Notes: generated by a model from the letters alone, not told the origin. DNA of 64,000 nucleotides from Clostridia bacterium (GCA_017435865.1 JAFSEF010000116.1:1-64000), one strand, 5' to 3'; counted from the first letter of the stretch, positions 52,814 through 61,680 are shown. Numbers and translations are program-made.

Positions 52814-53718
52814 ACACAAAAGTCAATCTCTGCGGTCTGCTTCTTGACAATCCCGTCATTCCCGCAAGCGGCACATTCGGCTACGGCTATGAATTCCACG
52901 AACTGTATGACATCAATATTCTCGGTTCATTCTCGTTCAAAGGCACAACAAGAGATCCCCGTTTCGGCAACCCGACACCGCGTATTGCGGAATGTGCATC
53001 GGGCATGCTCAATGCGGTCGGTCTGCAGAATCCCGGCGTTGAAAAGGTTATCAGCGAAGAACTCCCGAAACTCAAGGAATGTTTCCACAAGCCCGTGGTT
53101 GCCAATGTCAGCGGTTTTTCACTTGACGAATATGTTGAAGTCTGCGAAAAACTCGACAAGGAAGAACAGGTCGGCATTCTCGAAGTCAACATCAGTTGCC
53201 CGAACGTACACGGCGGCGGAATGAGCTTCGGCACAAGCTGCGAAAGTGCGGCAGAGGTGACAAAAGCGGTCAAAGCTGTTACCGCAAAACCCGTTGTTAT
53301 CAAACTCAGTCCCAATGTCACGGACATTGTTTCCATTGCCAAGGCCTGTGAAGAAGCAGGTGCAGACGGCATCAGCATGATCAACACCCTGATGGGTATG
53401 CGGATTGATCTGAAAACAAAAAAACCGATCATCAAAAACAAGACAGGCGGCTATTCGGGTCCTGCCATTCTGCCTGTTGCGGTACGCATGGTCTACAGTG
53501 TGTTTGAAGCGGTTAAAATTCCCATCATCGGCATGGGCGGTATTTCCACGGCAGAGGACGTCATTGAAATGATGCTTGCAGGTGCAACGGCTGTTGAAGT
53601 CGGTGCTGCAAACCTCATTGATCCCTTTGCAAGCAAAAAAATTGTGGAAGATCTTCCCGCGGTCATGCAGAAATACGGTATTCATAATTTAACAGATATA
53701 ATAGGAGGCGCTCACTAA
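52807..53718 (+). CDS. pyrD: Dihydroorotate dehydrogenase B, catalytic subunit
   Basis: A class 1B FMN enzyme of 303 residues, starting after AGGAGGAG. Motifs are [13 protein letters not shown] (residues 15-27), [20 protein letters not shown], the active-site Cys in [11 protein letters not shown], and [19 protein letters not shown] for the phosphate. It forms a heterotetramer with PyrK and oxidises dihydroorotate to orotate. Its stop codon overlaps the pyrF start (TAATG). Confidence 0.96.
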   Translation: MVNTKVNLCGLLLDNPVIPASGTFGYGYEFHELYDINILGSFSFKGTTRDPRFGNPTPRIAECASGMLNAVGLQNPGVEKVISEELPKLKECFHKPVVANVSGFSLDEYVEVCEKLDKEEQVGILEVNISCPNVHGGGMSFGTSCESAAEVTKAVKAVTAKPVVIKLSPNVTDIVSIAKACEEAGADGISMINTLMGMRIDLKTKKPIIKNKTGGYSGPAILPVAVRMVYSVFEAVKIPIIGMGGISTAEDVIEMMLAGATAVEVGAANLIDPFASKKIVEDLPAVMQKYGIHNLTDIIGGAH

Positions 53719-54416
53719 TGGGTAAAGACGTAATCATTGCTTGCGATTTCAGCAGCAAACAGGCTTGTCTTGATTTTCTGGACAAGTTCACGGAAGAAAA
53801 ACCGTTCGTAAAAATCGGTATGGAACTTTTCTATGCAGAAGGTCCGTCCATTGTCAAAGCGATCAAAGAAAGAGGCCACAAGATTTTCCTGGATCTGAAA
53901 CTGCACGATATTCCCAATACCGTTATGAAGGCAATGAACGTGCTTTCCAACCTCGATGCAGACATCTGCAACCTCCACGCAGGCGGCACAAAGGCCATGA
54001 TGGAAGCCGCAATCAAGGGGCTGACCAGACCCGACGGCACCCGTCCCCTGCTGATCGCTGTCACACAGCTGACAAGCACCTCGCAGGAAGCCATGACCGC
54101 CGACCTTCTCATCGACCGTCCCATCGACGAAGTCGTTATGCACTATGCAAAGAACGCTGCAGACGCAGGTCTTGACGGTGTTGTCTGCTCTCCGCTGGAA
54201 GCAGGCAAGGTACACGCACTCTGCGGTGAAAAATTCCTCACCGTAACCCCCGGTGTCCGTTTTGCAGACGGTGACGTGGGCGACCAGAAGCGTGTTATGA
54301 CCCCTGCACAGGCAAAAGAAATCGGCTCCGACTACATTGTTGTCGGCAGACCCATTACAGCCGCAGAAGATCCCGTTGCCGCATACAGACGTTGCTGCAA
54401 CGAATTCATCGGATAA
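53718..54416 (+). CDS. pyrF: Orotidine-5'-phosphate decarboxylase
   Basis: 232 residues. The catalytic Lys-x-Asp-Lys/His region is [13 protein letters not shown] (about residue 60). Other signatures are [46 protein letters not shown] and IVVGRPIT. It decarboxylates OMP to UMP, the last step of de novo synthesis. AGGAGG lies 8 bases upstream, within pyrD. Confidence 0.97.
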   Translation: MGKDVIIACDFSSKQACLDFLDKFTEEKPFVKIGMELFYAEGPSIVKAIKERGHKIFLDLKLHDIPNTVMKAMNVLSNLDADICNLHAGGTKAMMEAAIKGLTRPDGTRPLLIAVTQLTSTSQEAMTADLLIDRPIDEVVMHYAKNAADAGLDGVVCSPLEAGKVHALCGEKFLTVTPGVRFADGDVGDQKRVMTPAQAKEIGSDYIVVGRPITAAEDPVAAYRRCCNEFIG

Positions 54417-54437
54417 TTTAATAAGGAGTAGATAAAA

Positions 54438-55076
54438 ATGAGTATTGAAAGAACCGTAGCAGAAGCCCTGCTTTCCATCAAAGCCGTATTTTTCCGTCCG
54501 CAGGAACCCTTTACATGGGCTTCGGGCATCAAGAGCCCCGTTTATTGCGACAACCGTCTGATCCTCACCGCTCCCGAACAGAGAAACATTGTCGAACAGG
54601 CTATTGCAGATACTGTTAAGGCCGAATATCCCGAAGCAGAAGTGCTCATGGGAACCAGCACCGCAGGTATTGCTCACGCAGCCATTGCAGCTTCCATTCT
54701 CGGCATGCCCATGGGTTATGTCCGCGGCAGCAGCAAGGACCACGGCAGACAGAACAGAATCGAAGGCAAGCTCGAAGCCGGACAGAAGGTCGTTGTTATT
54801 GAAGACCTCATTTCCACAGGCGGCAGCGTTATTGACGTTGTGGATGCACTCCGTGAAGCAGGTGCGGAAGTTCTCGGCATCGTCAGCATCTTCACCTACG
54901 GCATGCAGAAGGGTCTTGACCGCCTTGCAGCCGCAAACGTAAAGAACGTTTCGCTTACCAACTTCGACACCATTGCCAAGGTTGCAGCCGAAACCGGTTA
55001 CATTGCCGACAGCGACATTGCAAAGCTGCTGAAATTCCGTGACAACCCCTCGGATGAAAGCTGGATCGGAGCATAA
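54438..55076 (+). CDS. pyrE: Orotate phosphoribosyltransferase
   Basis: 212 residues. The PRPP-binding loop is VVIEDLISTGGSVIDVV (about residue 117), the flexible loop is RGSSKDHGRQN, and FTWASGIKSPVYCDNR is the conserved N-terminal substrate segment. It converts orotate and PRPP to OMP. Start after AAGGAG. In the operon between pyrF and pyrB. Confidence 0.96.
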   Translation: MSIERTVAEALLSIKAVFFRPQEPFTWASGIKSPVYCDNRLILTAPEQRNIVEQAIADTVKAEYPEAEVLMGTSTAGIAHAAIAASILGMPMGYVRGSSKDHGRQNRIEGKLEAGQKVVVIEDLISTGGSVIDVVDALREAGAEVLGIVSIFTYGMQKGLDRLAAANVKNVSLTNFDTIAKVAAETGYIADSDIAKLLKFRDNPSDESWIGA

Positions 55077-55079
55077 AAT

Positions 55080-55994
55080 ATGAGAAGTCTGATTGATATT
55101 CTCGACCTCTCCGTTGAAGAGATCGACGAACTCATTGAAACAGGACTTGACATCATTGCCAATCCTGCCAAATATGCCCACAAGTGCGACGGTAAAAAGC
55201 TTGCTACCCTTTTCTATGAACCGTCCACAAGAACAAGACTGAGCTTTGAAGCTGCCATGCTTGAACTCGGCGGCAGTGTGCTCGGTTTTTCGGAAGCAAA
55301 CTCATCTTCCGCTGCAAAGGGTGAAAGCGTTGCTGACACCGCCCGCACCGTCAGCTGCTATGCAGACATCATTGCCATGCGACATCCCAAAGAGGGTGCT
55401 CCTCTTGTTGCAGCCAGAAAGAGTCTGATCCCCGTCATCAACGCAGGTGACGGCGGTCACAACCATCCGACACAGACACTGACGGACTTGCTGACCATCA
55501 AAAGAGAAAAAGGCAGATTCGACAATCTGACCATCGGCCTTTGCGGTGACCTGAAATTCGGCAGAACCGTACATTCGCTGATCAGTGCCATGTCAAGATA
55601 TGAAAATGTGAAGTTTGTGCTCATCAGCCCTACTGAACTGATGATCCCCGAATATGTCCGTCAGGAATACCTGCTTGAAAGAAACATTGAATTCGTGGAA
55701 ACGACCGACCTTGTCGGTGTTATGCCCGAACTCGACATTCTTTACATGACCCGTGTACAAAAAGAACGTTTCTTCAACGAAGCGGACTACCTTCGTCTGA
55801 AGGACAGCTACATTCTCACCCTCGACAAGATGGCAAACTCCAAGCCTGACCTTGCTGTTCTGCATCCGCTGCCGAGAGTCAACGAAATTGCGGTTGAAAT
55901 TGACGACGATCCCCGTGCCTGCTACTTCAAACAGGTTTTCAACGGCAAGATCATCCGCATGGCTCTCATCATGAAGCTGTTGGAGGTACAATAA
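55080..55994 (+). CDS. pyrB: Aspartate carbamoyltransferase catalytic subunit
   Basis: 304 residues. The carbamoyl-phosphate site is [20 protein letters not shown] (about residue 44), the 80s loop contains [22 protein letters not shown] is the central motif, and MTRVQKERF and HPLPRVNEI are aspartate contacts. It makes carbamoyl-aspartate. The pyrI start follows immediately, so a regulated class B-type holoenzyme is expected. Confidence 0.97.
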   Translation: MRSLIDILDLSVEEIDELIETGLDIIANPAKYAHKCDGKKLATLFYEPSTRTRLSFEAAMLELGGSVLGFSEANSSSAAKGESVADTARTVSCYADIIAMRHPKEGAPLVAARKSLIPVINAGDGGHNHPTQTLTDLLTIKREKGRFDNLTIGLCGDLKFGRTVHSLISAMSRYENVKFVLISPTELMIPEYVRQEYLLERNIEFVETTDLVGVMPELDILYMTRVQKERFFNEADYLRLKDSYILTLDKMANSKPDLAVLHPLPRVNEIAVEIDDDPRACYFKQVFNGKIIRMALIMKLLEVQ

Positions 55995-56417
55995 ATGATC
56001 ATCAACCCCATTACAAACGGCATCGTGCTCGACCACATCAAACCCGGCGGTGCCATGCATATTTATAATGTTCTCAAACTCGGCAACCTCGGCTGCACGG
56101 TCGCAATGATCATGAATGCAGACAGTGTCAAAATGGGCAAAAAAGACATCATCAAGATCTTTGATCTGATCGACATCAACCTCGATGTCCTCGGATATCT
56201 GGATCCCGGCATCACCGTCAGCATGATCAAGGAAGGCGTTCTGGCAAAGAGAATTCACCTTGAACTTCCCGAAGAGGTTCACGATGTCATCCGTTGCCGC
56301 AATCCGCGTTGCATCACCTCCATTGAACAGGAACTGCCGCAGATTTTCCGCCTTACAAACCGCGAACAAAGAATCTATCGCTGCGAGTATTGCGAATCCA
56401 AGGCTAAAGACGACTAA
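55995..56417 (+). CDS. pyrI: Aspartate carbamoyltransferase regulatory subunit
   Basis: 140 residues. The N-terminal allosteric nucleotide domain (ITNGIVLDHIKPGGAMHIYN) is followed by a C-terminal zinc domain with CRNPRCI and CEYC supplying four cysteines. It binds CTP/ATP and tunes PyrB. It starts one base after the pyrB stop codon with GGAGG inside pyrB. Last gene of the operon. Confidence 0.96.
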   Translation: MIINPITNGIVLDHIKPGGAMHIYNVLKLGNLGCTVAMIMNADSVKMGKKDIIKIFDLIDINLDVLGYLDPGITVSMIKEGVLAKRIHLELPEEVHDVIRCRNPRCITSIEQELPQIFRLTNREQRIYRCEYCESKAKDD

Positions 56418-56419
56418 AA

Positions 56420-56449
56420 AAAACAAGCCGCACACTGTTGTGTGCGGCT
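56420..56449. terminator. Terminator between pyrI and the orphan ACP gene
   Basis: A 10-bp perfect stem (AGCCGCACAC 56426-56435, GTGTGCGGCT 56440-56449) with a 4-base loop. The plus side has a weak T tail, while the minus side has a run of eight T, so it fits the ACP gene best and probably stops both. Confidence 0.85.
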
Positions 56450-56465
56450 GTTCTTATGCAATTCA

Positions 56466-56684
56466 TTATTTCTGCAACAACGCTAAAATATCGGCTACGG
56501 TTTTGGTGTTTACCATGGCAAGGTCATCGAGCTGAATGCCGTATTCATCTTCAATGGCAACCGCCATATCCACCAGCTCCAGAGATGTCATACCCAAGTC
56601 CCCACGAAGATCAGCCTCGGGGGTAATGGTATCGGGGTTGACATTGATATATCTTGAAATAATTTCTTTGAGTTTTTCGGTCAT
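56466..56684 (-). CDS. Orphan acyl carrier protein-like protein (72 aa)
   Basis: A four-helix carrier protein with the phosphopantetheine Ser in DLGMTSLELVDMAV (about residue 35). The usual Asp before the Ser is replaced by Thr, a variation seen in specialised carriers. It starts after AAAGGGAG. It is divergent from a TetR-type gene across a 121-base region and ends at a strong terminator. It is not beside fatty-acid genes, so its partner enzyme must be elsewhere. Confidence 0.85.
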   Translation of the reverse strand: MTEKLKEIISRYINVNPDTITPEADLRGDLGMTSLELVDMAVAIEDEYGIQLDDLAMVNTKTVADILALLQK

Positions 56685-56739
56685 TCAGAACACTCCCTTT
56701 GGTTATCTTCATTTTATAAAAGTTTTTTGCACAAGTCAA

Positions 56740-56767
56740 TTGACATTTTCAATATTCATGTTATAAT
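56740..56767 (+). promoter_or_regulatory. Promoter of the TetR-type gene
   Basis: A perfect TTGACA (56740-56745), a 16-base spacer and a perfect TATAAT (56762-56767). The palindrome at 56770-56782 covers the likely transcription start. Confidence 0.8.
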
Positions 56768-56769
56768 TG

Positions 56770-56782
56770 TTACATGATGTAA
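56770..56782. promoter_or_regulatory. Palindromic candidate operator for the TetR-type regulator
   Basis: A perfect inverted repeat, TTACAT-G-ATGTAA, lies directly after the -10 box at the predicted start of transcription. This is a good position for autorepression. It is shorter than many TetR operators, so the true site may extend beyond it. Confidence 0.55.
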
Positions 56783-56805
56783 TTTTTCTGTAAGGAAGTG
56801 TTTCT

Positions 56806-57381
56806 ATGGCAGCCACGAAAGAATACAGTTGCATCCGCAAAACCAAGCGTGCACTGGCAGAAAGTTTGGCTCTGCTGTCGCAGGAAAAACCGCTGAACAA
56901 AATCACCGTCAAAGAAATCTGCGAAAAAGCAGAACTCAGCCGCAATGCCTTTTATACCCACTACCCAGACATCAACGGTCTGCTGGACGAAATTGAAAAG
57001 AATACACTTGCACGTGTCAGCGAAATTCTGCAGGAATTTGTGGACGGTGCGTTTCCGCAGAATATGCTCACAACTTTACAGAGATTGCTCGATCTTTTTA
57101 CTGCAGAAAACAAAAACACAATGCTCATGCTGCTTGACAGTGCAAACACTGCGTTTCTGAACAATTTCAAAAAGATGCTCGGTGAGTTCTTTTTTGAGTA
57201 TTTCAGGGACTTTGACAATGCGGGATTTGAAAGAACGTATGACTATTTCTTTGCATTCATTGCAGAAGGCATGATCGGTATGCTGCGTCTGTGGCTGCAC
57301 AACCCCGAAAATATGTCAAAAGAAGTATTTTCATATATGTGCTACGTGATGATCCGCAGATTGCTCCCCATGGAAGGCTAA
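56806..57381 (+). CDS. TetR/AcrR-family transcriptional regulator (191 aa)
   Basis: The N-terminal HTH is KITVKEICEKAELSRNAFYTHY at about residues 31-52. The C-terminal ligand domain ends with GMIGMLRLWLHNPENMSKEV, typical of Firmicute TetR proteins that neighbour membrane or lipid genes. It starts after AAGGAAG. It is divergent from the orphan ACP gene and may control it. It converges on the dinB gene with a 4-base overlap of the ends. Confidence 0.88.
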   Translation: MAATKEYSCIRKTKRALAESLALLSQEKPLNKITVKEICEKAELSRNAFYTHYPDINGLLDEIEKNTLARVSEILQEFVDGAFPQNMLTTLQRLLDLFTAENKNTMLMLLDSANTAFLNNFKKMLGEFFFEYFRDFDNAGFERTYDYFFAFIAEGMIGMLRLWLHNPENMSKEVFSYMCYVMIRRLLPMEG

Positions 57382-58616
57382 TCCTTTTTACGTCTGCCGT
57401 TTTCAAGTTCATCCAATCCGAGATCCCCGTGTGCACTGTGACCGAAGGACACCACCTGTCTGCCGTATTTTTTGCGAAGGACAGCCATGGTGTCTTCTAT
57501 TTTTTCCTGTCGGTCGTTGTTTTGCTCTTCTGCAAAAAAGCTGACCTGATGAAAACTTTCATCCGCATCATACAATTCCGCAGCCGTGACTCCTAACAAA
57601 CGGATCGGTTTTCCGATGCTCCAGTTCTCTGTCAGCAAATGCAGTGCAACATCGGTGATTTCACGCTGCAGCCATGTCGGCTGATGCAATGTTTTTTGGC
57701 GGGAAATGGTGCGGAACTCATTGTCCCTGATCTGAATCTGCACGCAAAGACACTTTTTGTTTTCATCACGCAGACGCACCGCAACAGAGGCGGAAAGTGC
57801 AGACAGGGCAGATTTGATCTCACTGAGCTGCCGCAGATCACGGTAAAAGGTCATGGAGTTGCCGATGGATTTGACTTCCCTTTTTTCAAAATAGGATCGT
57901 ACCGGTTCGTTGTCTTCCCCGTTGACGGCTCTGTGCAGACTTGCACCCTGCTTGCCGAACAGCTGCATAAGTGTCTGCACCTGCGTGTGTGCGAGATCAC
58001 CGATCGTATACACACCGGCTTTTTTCAGCCTTGCAGCCGTCGCAGCTCCGATGAACATAAAATTTTCAACCGGTTGCGGATACAGAATCGTCTGCACGTT
58101 TTCGCGTGTGATGCAGGTTGTGGCATCCGGTTTTTTGTATTCACTGCCCATTTTTGCAAAAACCTTGCAAAAACTGACACCGATCGAAACACTCACACCG
58201 ATTTCTGCCTTTACACGATGACGGATTTCGTCGGCAAGCTGCTGCGGTGATTTGCCGAACAAACCGATGGAGCCGGTGACATCAAGGTAAGACTCATCAA
58301 TACTGAACGGTTCAACAAGATCCGTATACTGCAGATATATTTCGTTGATGCGTTTTGAAATCTGCATATAAAATCCGTGGTGCGGTGCAACAGTAACAAG
58401 GTGCGGACATTTGCGGAATGCCGATTGCACGGTTTCTGCCGTCACGATACCGTATTTTTTTGCTTTTTCATTTTTGGCAAGAATGATGCCGTGCTTCTTT
58501 TCCGGGTCCCCCGCTACCGCCATGGGAACATCTTTCAGAGATGCATCCAACAGCTCTTCACAGGATGCGTAAAAAGCATTGCAATCGCTGTGCAATATGA
58601 TTCTGTCCGCATTCAA
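57378..58616 (-). CDS. dinB: Y-family DNA polymerase IV
   Basis: A translesion polymerase of 412 residues. The first catalytic Asp is in LHSDCNAFYASCEELL (about residue 10), the Asp-Glu pair is in SIDESYLDVTG (about 105), then helix-hairpin-helix (AAVAAPM-region/GDLAHTQVQTLMQLFG) and little-finger domains. The start is probably TTG at 58616 (GGCGG 8 bases upstream); the in-frame GTG at 58625 overlaps that site. It lacks an obvious clostridial LexA box (GAAC-N4-GTTC), but an 18-bp palindrome covers its -35. Confidence 0.93.
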   Translation of the reverse strand: MNADRIILHSDCNAFYASCEELLDASLKDVPMAVAGDPEKKHGIILAKNEKAKKYGIVTAETVQSAFRKCPHLVTVAPHHGFYMQISKRINEIYLQYTDLVEPFSIDESYLDVTGSIGLFGKSPQQLADEIRHRVKAEIGVSVSIGVSFCKVFAKMGSEYKKPDATTCITRENVQTILYPQPVENFMFIGAATAARLKKAGVYTIGDLAHTQVQTLMQLFGKQGASLHRAVNGEDNEPVRSYFEKREVKSIGNSMTFYRDLRQLSEIKSALSALSASVAVRLRDENKKCLCVQIQIRDNEFRTISRQKTLHQPTWLQREITDVALHLLTENWSIGKPIRLLGVTAAELYDADESFHQVSFFAEEQNNDRQEKIEDTMAVLRKKYGRQVVSFGHSAHGDLGLDELENGRRKKD

Positions 58617-58639
58617 AACAATCACCGCCTTCTGTAATC

Positions 58640-58668
58640 ATTATAATATATTCAGAAAAAAGTTGCAA
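58640..58668 (-). promoter_or_regulatory. Promoter of dinB
   Basis: On the minus strand TTGCAA (58668-58663), 17 bases and a perfect TATAAT (58645-58640). Confidence 0.7.
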
Positions 58669-58674
58669 CTTTTT
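58657..58674. promoter_or_regulatory. 18-bp perfect palindrome over the dinB -35 region
   Basis: AAAAAGTTGCAACTTTTT is a perfect inverted repeat centred on the dinB -35 hexamer. It has no T tail in the right place for a terminator, so an operator for an unidentified repressor is the better reading. Confidence 0.45.
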
Positions 58675-58747
58675 CCGAAAACACATGAGTCTGTGCCGGA
58701 TGCTTAAATTATTATAAAAAAAAATAGAAATTAAGTCAAAAATATCC

Positions 58748-58776
58748 TTGACTTTTAAACTGTGATGTTCTATAAT
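58748..58776 (+). promoter_or_regulatory. Promoter of the secreted Cys-rich protein gene
   Basis: TTGACT (58748-58753), a 17-base spacer and a perfect TATAAT (58771-58776), 22 bases before the start codon. Confidence 0.82.
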
Positions 58777-58798
58777 GACTACAAAGGAGTGATTAAAA

Positions 58799-59380
58799 AT
58801 GAAGAAATTTATCGCACTGTTTCTTTCTGTCCTGCTTGCAATGGGCACCATCGGTATGACTGCATCTGCATCCAGCATCGTTGGTTGTGACGAACCCAGA
58901 CCTCCCAGACCCACCAGACCGGTCACCACAACCTGTGCTCCGACTACCTGTGCGCCCACCACCACTGTTATTGTTGACAACGATGTTACCATCAACAACG
59001 TTACCAACAACAACATCTACATCGAAGCAGAACAGGATCCGACCACAATCATGGGCTTCCTGTACAGAGTCATCAAGACCATCGTTCCCTTCCTGTACAA
59101 GATTCTCAGCTTGTTCAGCTTTTCCGTAAGCTTCAATGATCCTGCAGCTTGTTCTTGCACCTGCAACTCCTGCTCCAACGGCGGTCATTGCGGCAACGCC
59201 GGCAACTGCGGCAACAACAACGGCGGCGACGTTATCGTCATCCCCTCCGTTCCTTCCAAGCCCGCAGAACCCACCACCACCCCCGGTGGCAATGTTGATA
59301 CCGATTCTTCCGACAGCGATTCCGGCAGCGGTATCCTCGGTGATCTGTTCGGTGATCTCTTCGCAGGTTCCGAATCCTGA
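58799..59380 (+). CDS. Secreted low-complexity protein with hydrophobic helix and Cys/Gly/Asn-rich segment (193 aa)
   Basis: No known family is recognised. A Sec signal peptide (KKFIALFLSVLLAMGTIGMTASA, cleavage near residue 25) is followed by a Pro/Thr stretch with PTTCAPTT. Then come a short beta-like Asn/Val repeat (VDNDVTINNVTNNNIYIEAE) and a hydrophobic amphipathic segment at about 82-105 (FLYRVIKTIVPFLYKILSLF). A Cys/Asn/Gly segment (CSCTCNSCSNGGHCGNAGNC) and an acidic Ser/Asp tail ending in LGDLFGDLFAG complete it. It is monocistronic with a strong promoter, AAAGGAG and a terminator, so it is likely well expressed. The Cys-rich part recalls the 41-residue peptide at the left end of the window. 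Confidence 0.8.
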   Translation: MKKFIALFLSVLLAMGTIGMTASASSIVGCDEPRPPRPTRPVTTTCAPTTCAPTTTVIVDNDVTINNVTNNNIYIEAEQDPTTIMGFLYRVIKTIVPFLYKILSLFSFSVSFNDPAACSCTCNSCSNGGHCGNAGNCGNNNGGDVIVIPSVPSKPAEPTTTPGGNVDTDSSDSDSGSGILGDLFGDLFAGSES

Positions 59381-59400
59381 GTATGCACAAAACAAAAATG

Positions 59401-59429
59401 AGACCGTGTGAAAACGCGGTCTTTTTTTT
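59401..59429 (+). terminator. Terminator of the secreted Cys-rich protein gene
   Basis: The stem AGACCGTG (59401-59408) with CGCGGTCT (59415-59422), including one G-T pair, is followed by a run of eight T. Confidence 0.9.
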
Positions 59430-59525
59430 GTGCTTCACGGTGGTACGATGTTGGATTTAATAAAAGAAGATTCAAAAGAATAATCAACTGTCTTCTGTTG
59501 CGTTCACATCGCAATCAAAGACAAA

Positions 59526-59554
59526 CCCGTAAACCTGTCAGTCAGATTTACGGG
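59526..59554 (-). terminator. Terminator after hslO
   Basis: The stem CCCGTAAA/TTTACGGG (59526-59533 and 59547-59554) is followed on the minus strand by a short T-rich tail. It lies 15 bases beyond the hslO stop codon. The 59430-59525 stretch shows no gene. Confidence 0.7.
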
Positions 59555-59569
59555 AGCATTTGTTTATTT

Positions 59570-60472
59570 TTATTCTTCTTCGTCGTCCTCGTCATCATCG
59601 ACGGAACCTTCGGCAAGCTTACGCAGTTCGTCGGGAGTGAACGAATAAATCTTCGGGCAGAAATGGCAACGCACCTGCGTACCTGCATCTTCTGCCATTT
59701 CAAGCAGACTCTCTCTGCCTGTGCTCAGCAATGCAGCTTCCACACGTTCCTTGCTGCAGTTGCAGACATATTCGGGATGTTCTTCATCCAGCACACCGAT
59801 TTCAAAATTGGGAACCACTTTTTTGCAGATATCAAGCGGACTCATTCCCTGTGTCAGCATTTCGGTAACCGACGGCAAGCCCTGCAGACCTGCTTCGACG
59901 CGGTCAATGATGGTATCATCTGCTGTCGGCAGCAGCTGAATCATGAATCCGCCTGCTGCGGCAATGCTCAGATCGGGATTGACAAGCACACCCAATGCAC
60001 AAACGGTCGGCACCTGTTCACTGATCGCATAATAGGAAGTGACATCTTCCGCAATTTCGCCCGAAACAATGGGAATCTGACCGATATAAGGGTCACGCAT
60101 ACCGATGTCCTTGATGACGGTGAGGTGGCCGTCTTTGCCGACAGCACCGCCGACATCCAGCTTGCCTTTTTCGTTCAGCGGCAGTTCAATGTGCGAGTTC
60201 ATGACATAGCCTCTGACGTTACCGTGCGGATCACCGACTGCAATGACACTGCCCGCGGGCCCACCGCCGTTGATACGCAGGGTCAGGCTGTAGTCATCAC
60301 TTTTCAGCAATGTCCCCATCAGTGATGCAGCCGTCAGCAATCTGCCGAGAGCCGCAGAGCAGACTTTTGAAGTTTCATGGTATTGACGTGCCGTTTCCAC
60401 AAGTTCTGTGGTATCAGCCGCCATAACGAGGACCGTTCCGTCCTCGGATAAACAACGAATCAGATTATTCAT
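59570..60472 (-). CDS. hslO: Redox-regulated chaperone Hsp33
   Basis: 300 residues. The N-terminal substrate domain has typical motifs (GGGPAGSVIAVGDPHGNVRGYV). The C-terminal zinc switch has four cysteines, CNC (about residue 236) and CHFC (about 268), that form disulfides on oxidation and switch on the holdase. The tail is very acidic (DDDEDDEEE). The start overlaps the end of the upstream methyltransferase gene, so the two are co-translated. Confidence 0.95.
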   Translation of the reverse strand: MNNLIRCLSEDGTVLVMAADTTELVETARQYHETSKVCSAALGRLLTAASLMGTLLKSDDYSLTLRINGGGPAGSVIAVGDPHGNVRGYVMNSHIELPLNEKGKLDVGGAVGKDGHLTVIKDIGMRDPYIGQIPIVSGEIAEDVTSYYAISEQVPTVCALGVLVNPDLSIAAAGGFMIQLLPTADDTIIDRVEAGLQGLPSVTEMLTQGMSPLDICKKVVPNFEIGVLDEEHPEYVCNCSKERVEAALLSTGRESLLEMAEDAGTQVRCHFCPKIYSFTPDELRKLAEGSVDDDEDDEEE

Positions 60473-61241
60473 TTTTTCCTCCCTGTCCTGTCGGGGTTAT
60501 TTTCCGACACACATAATACACACGCTGTTCCGTTTCGGCAGGTGCATGCTGTGTCATTTCACCGTATCTTTTTTCGACGCTGAAACCTGCCTCTTCGAGC
60601 ATTGCAGTCAGATGTGCATCCGTGTAAGCACGCTCACAAAAACATTCTTCCTCGCGAAGATAAGAACCGTCTTCCTGCTCGGAAAAGATGTCCAATGTGA
60701 TTTCAACAGAACAATCATCTTCACAATAGTCATTCTGCCACACGCAAAAAACGCCGTCATCTTCATACACAAAGGTATTGTCACCAAGGACTTCCCTGTG
60801 TTTATAAGGTGTATTCACGTCAAAAATAAAAACACCGCCCTGATTCATGAACAAAGAAACAAGGCCGAAGCATTCGCGTACATCCTCTTCATCCGTCAGA
60901 TGATTGATGCTGTCCAGAGAGCAGACGGCACAATCAACCGTACCGAACAAATCAAGCTCCGTCATATCCTGACACAAAAGAAGAATGCGGTCACCGTAGG
61001 GTGCACATTTTTCTCTTGCCACAGAAAGCATCTCAAATGAGCCGTCAACCGCGACCACTTCATAGCCTTTGTCGCACAAAAGCGTGCTCAATGTTGCTGT
61101 ACCGCAGGCGAGATCAAGCAGTGTTCCCTGTCCGCAGCCGGCATTTTGCAGCAACATAAACAGATAGTCGGCCCGCTGTGCGTAGCCGACATTCTCCGTC
61201 AATGAATCATAAACAGCTGCAAACCGGTCATAACCGGCCAT
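60465..61241 (-). CDS. Class I SAM-dependent methyltransferase (258 aa)
   Basis: The SAM-binding motif I is LLDLACGTATLSTLL (about residue 40). Motif II-like VVAVDGSFEML and motif post-II CQDMTELDLFGTVDC follow, then SLDSINHL. The N-terminus (YDRFAAVYDSLTENVGYAQRADY) is shared with small-molecule methyltransferases of unknown substrate that neighbour Hsp33 and YerC genes in Firmicutes. It overlaps both neighbours. Confidence 0.88.
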   Translation of the reverse strand: MAGYDRFAAVYDSLTENVGYAQRADYLFMLLQNAGCGQGTLLDLACGTATLSTLLCDKGYEVVAVDGSFEMLSVAREKCAPYGDRILLLCQDMTELDLFGTVDCAVCSLDSINHLTDEEDVRECFGLVSLFMNQGGVFIFDVNTPYKHREVLGDNTFVYEDDGVFCVWQNDYCEDDCSVEITLDIFSEQEDGSYLREEECFCERAYTDAHLTAMLEEAGFSVEKRYGEMTQHAPAETEQRVYYVCRKITPTGQGGKNE

Positions 61242-61531
61242 TATTCTTTCTCCATTCTGTTGAAGACAATTTCATAACCGCCGCAACCGTAAGAAAGGCT
61301 GCGATTGACACGGCTGATGGTTGCAGTGGATGCACCTGTCAGACGTACAATGTCATTGTACACTTTCTTATCAGACAGCATTCTTGCAACCGCAATACGC
61401 TGAGCCATGGCCTTGACTTCGGGAACCGTGCAAAGGTCCTCAAAGAACGCATAGCATTCGTCGCGATCCTTCAACTGCAAAATAGCATCAAAAAGAAAAT
61501 CGGTATTATCGTCTCTGATTTTACTTGCCAT
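61241..61531 (-). CDS. YerC/YecD-family TrpR-related protein (96 aa)
   Basis: A small helical protein with a TrpR-like HTH (AMAQRIAVARMLSDKKVYNDIVRLTGASTATISRVNRSL at about residues 36-75). YerC proteins are conserved in Firmicutes; a DNA-binding role is inferred from the fold, and the target is not known to me. First gene of the YerC-methyltransferase-hslO operon; start after GAGGCG. Confidence 0.9.
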   Translation of the reverse strand: MASKIRDDNTDFLFDAILQLKDRDECYAFFEDLCTVPEVKAMAQRIAVARMLSDKKVYNDIVRLTGASTATISRVNRSLSYGCGGYEIVFNRMEKE

Positions 61532-61566
61532 AATAACGCCTCGCTTTCAATCTTTCGAACATTACT

Positions 61567-61595
61567 ATTTTAACACACCAAAGACCAAAAGTAAA
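61567..61595 (-). promoter_or_regulatory. Candidate promoter of the YerC-methyltransferase-hslO operon
   Basis: On the minus strand TTTACT (61595-61590), 17 bases and TAAAAT (61572-61567). The -35 is a poor match, so the assignment is tentative. Confidence 0.4.
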
Positions 61596-61680
61596 GAGCT
61601 TTTTCATTGGTTCAGCTATTAAAAAGCAACTCCTTTTTTTCGTACAAAATGCCAAATTTTTGTAAGTTTTCTGCAAGACC

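Noticed and set aside
53715..55181. 488-codon open frame antisense to pyrF and pyrE
   Set aside because: A shadow of the strongly biased pyr genes; it would cross three real genes and has no start signals.
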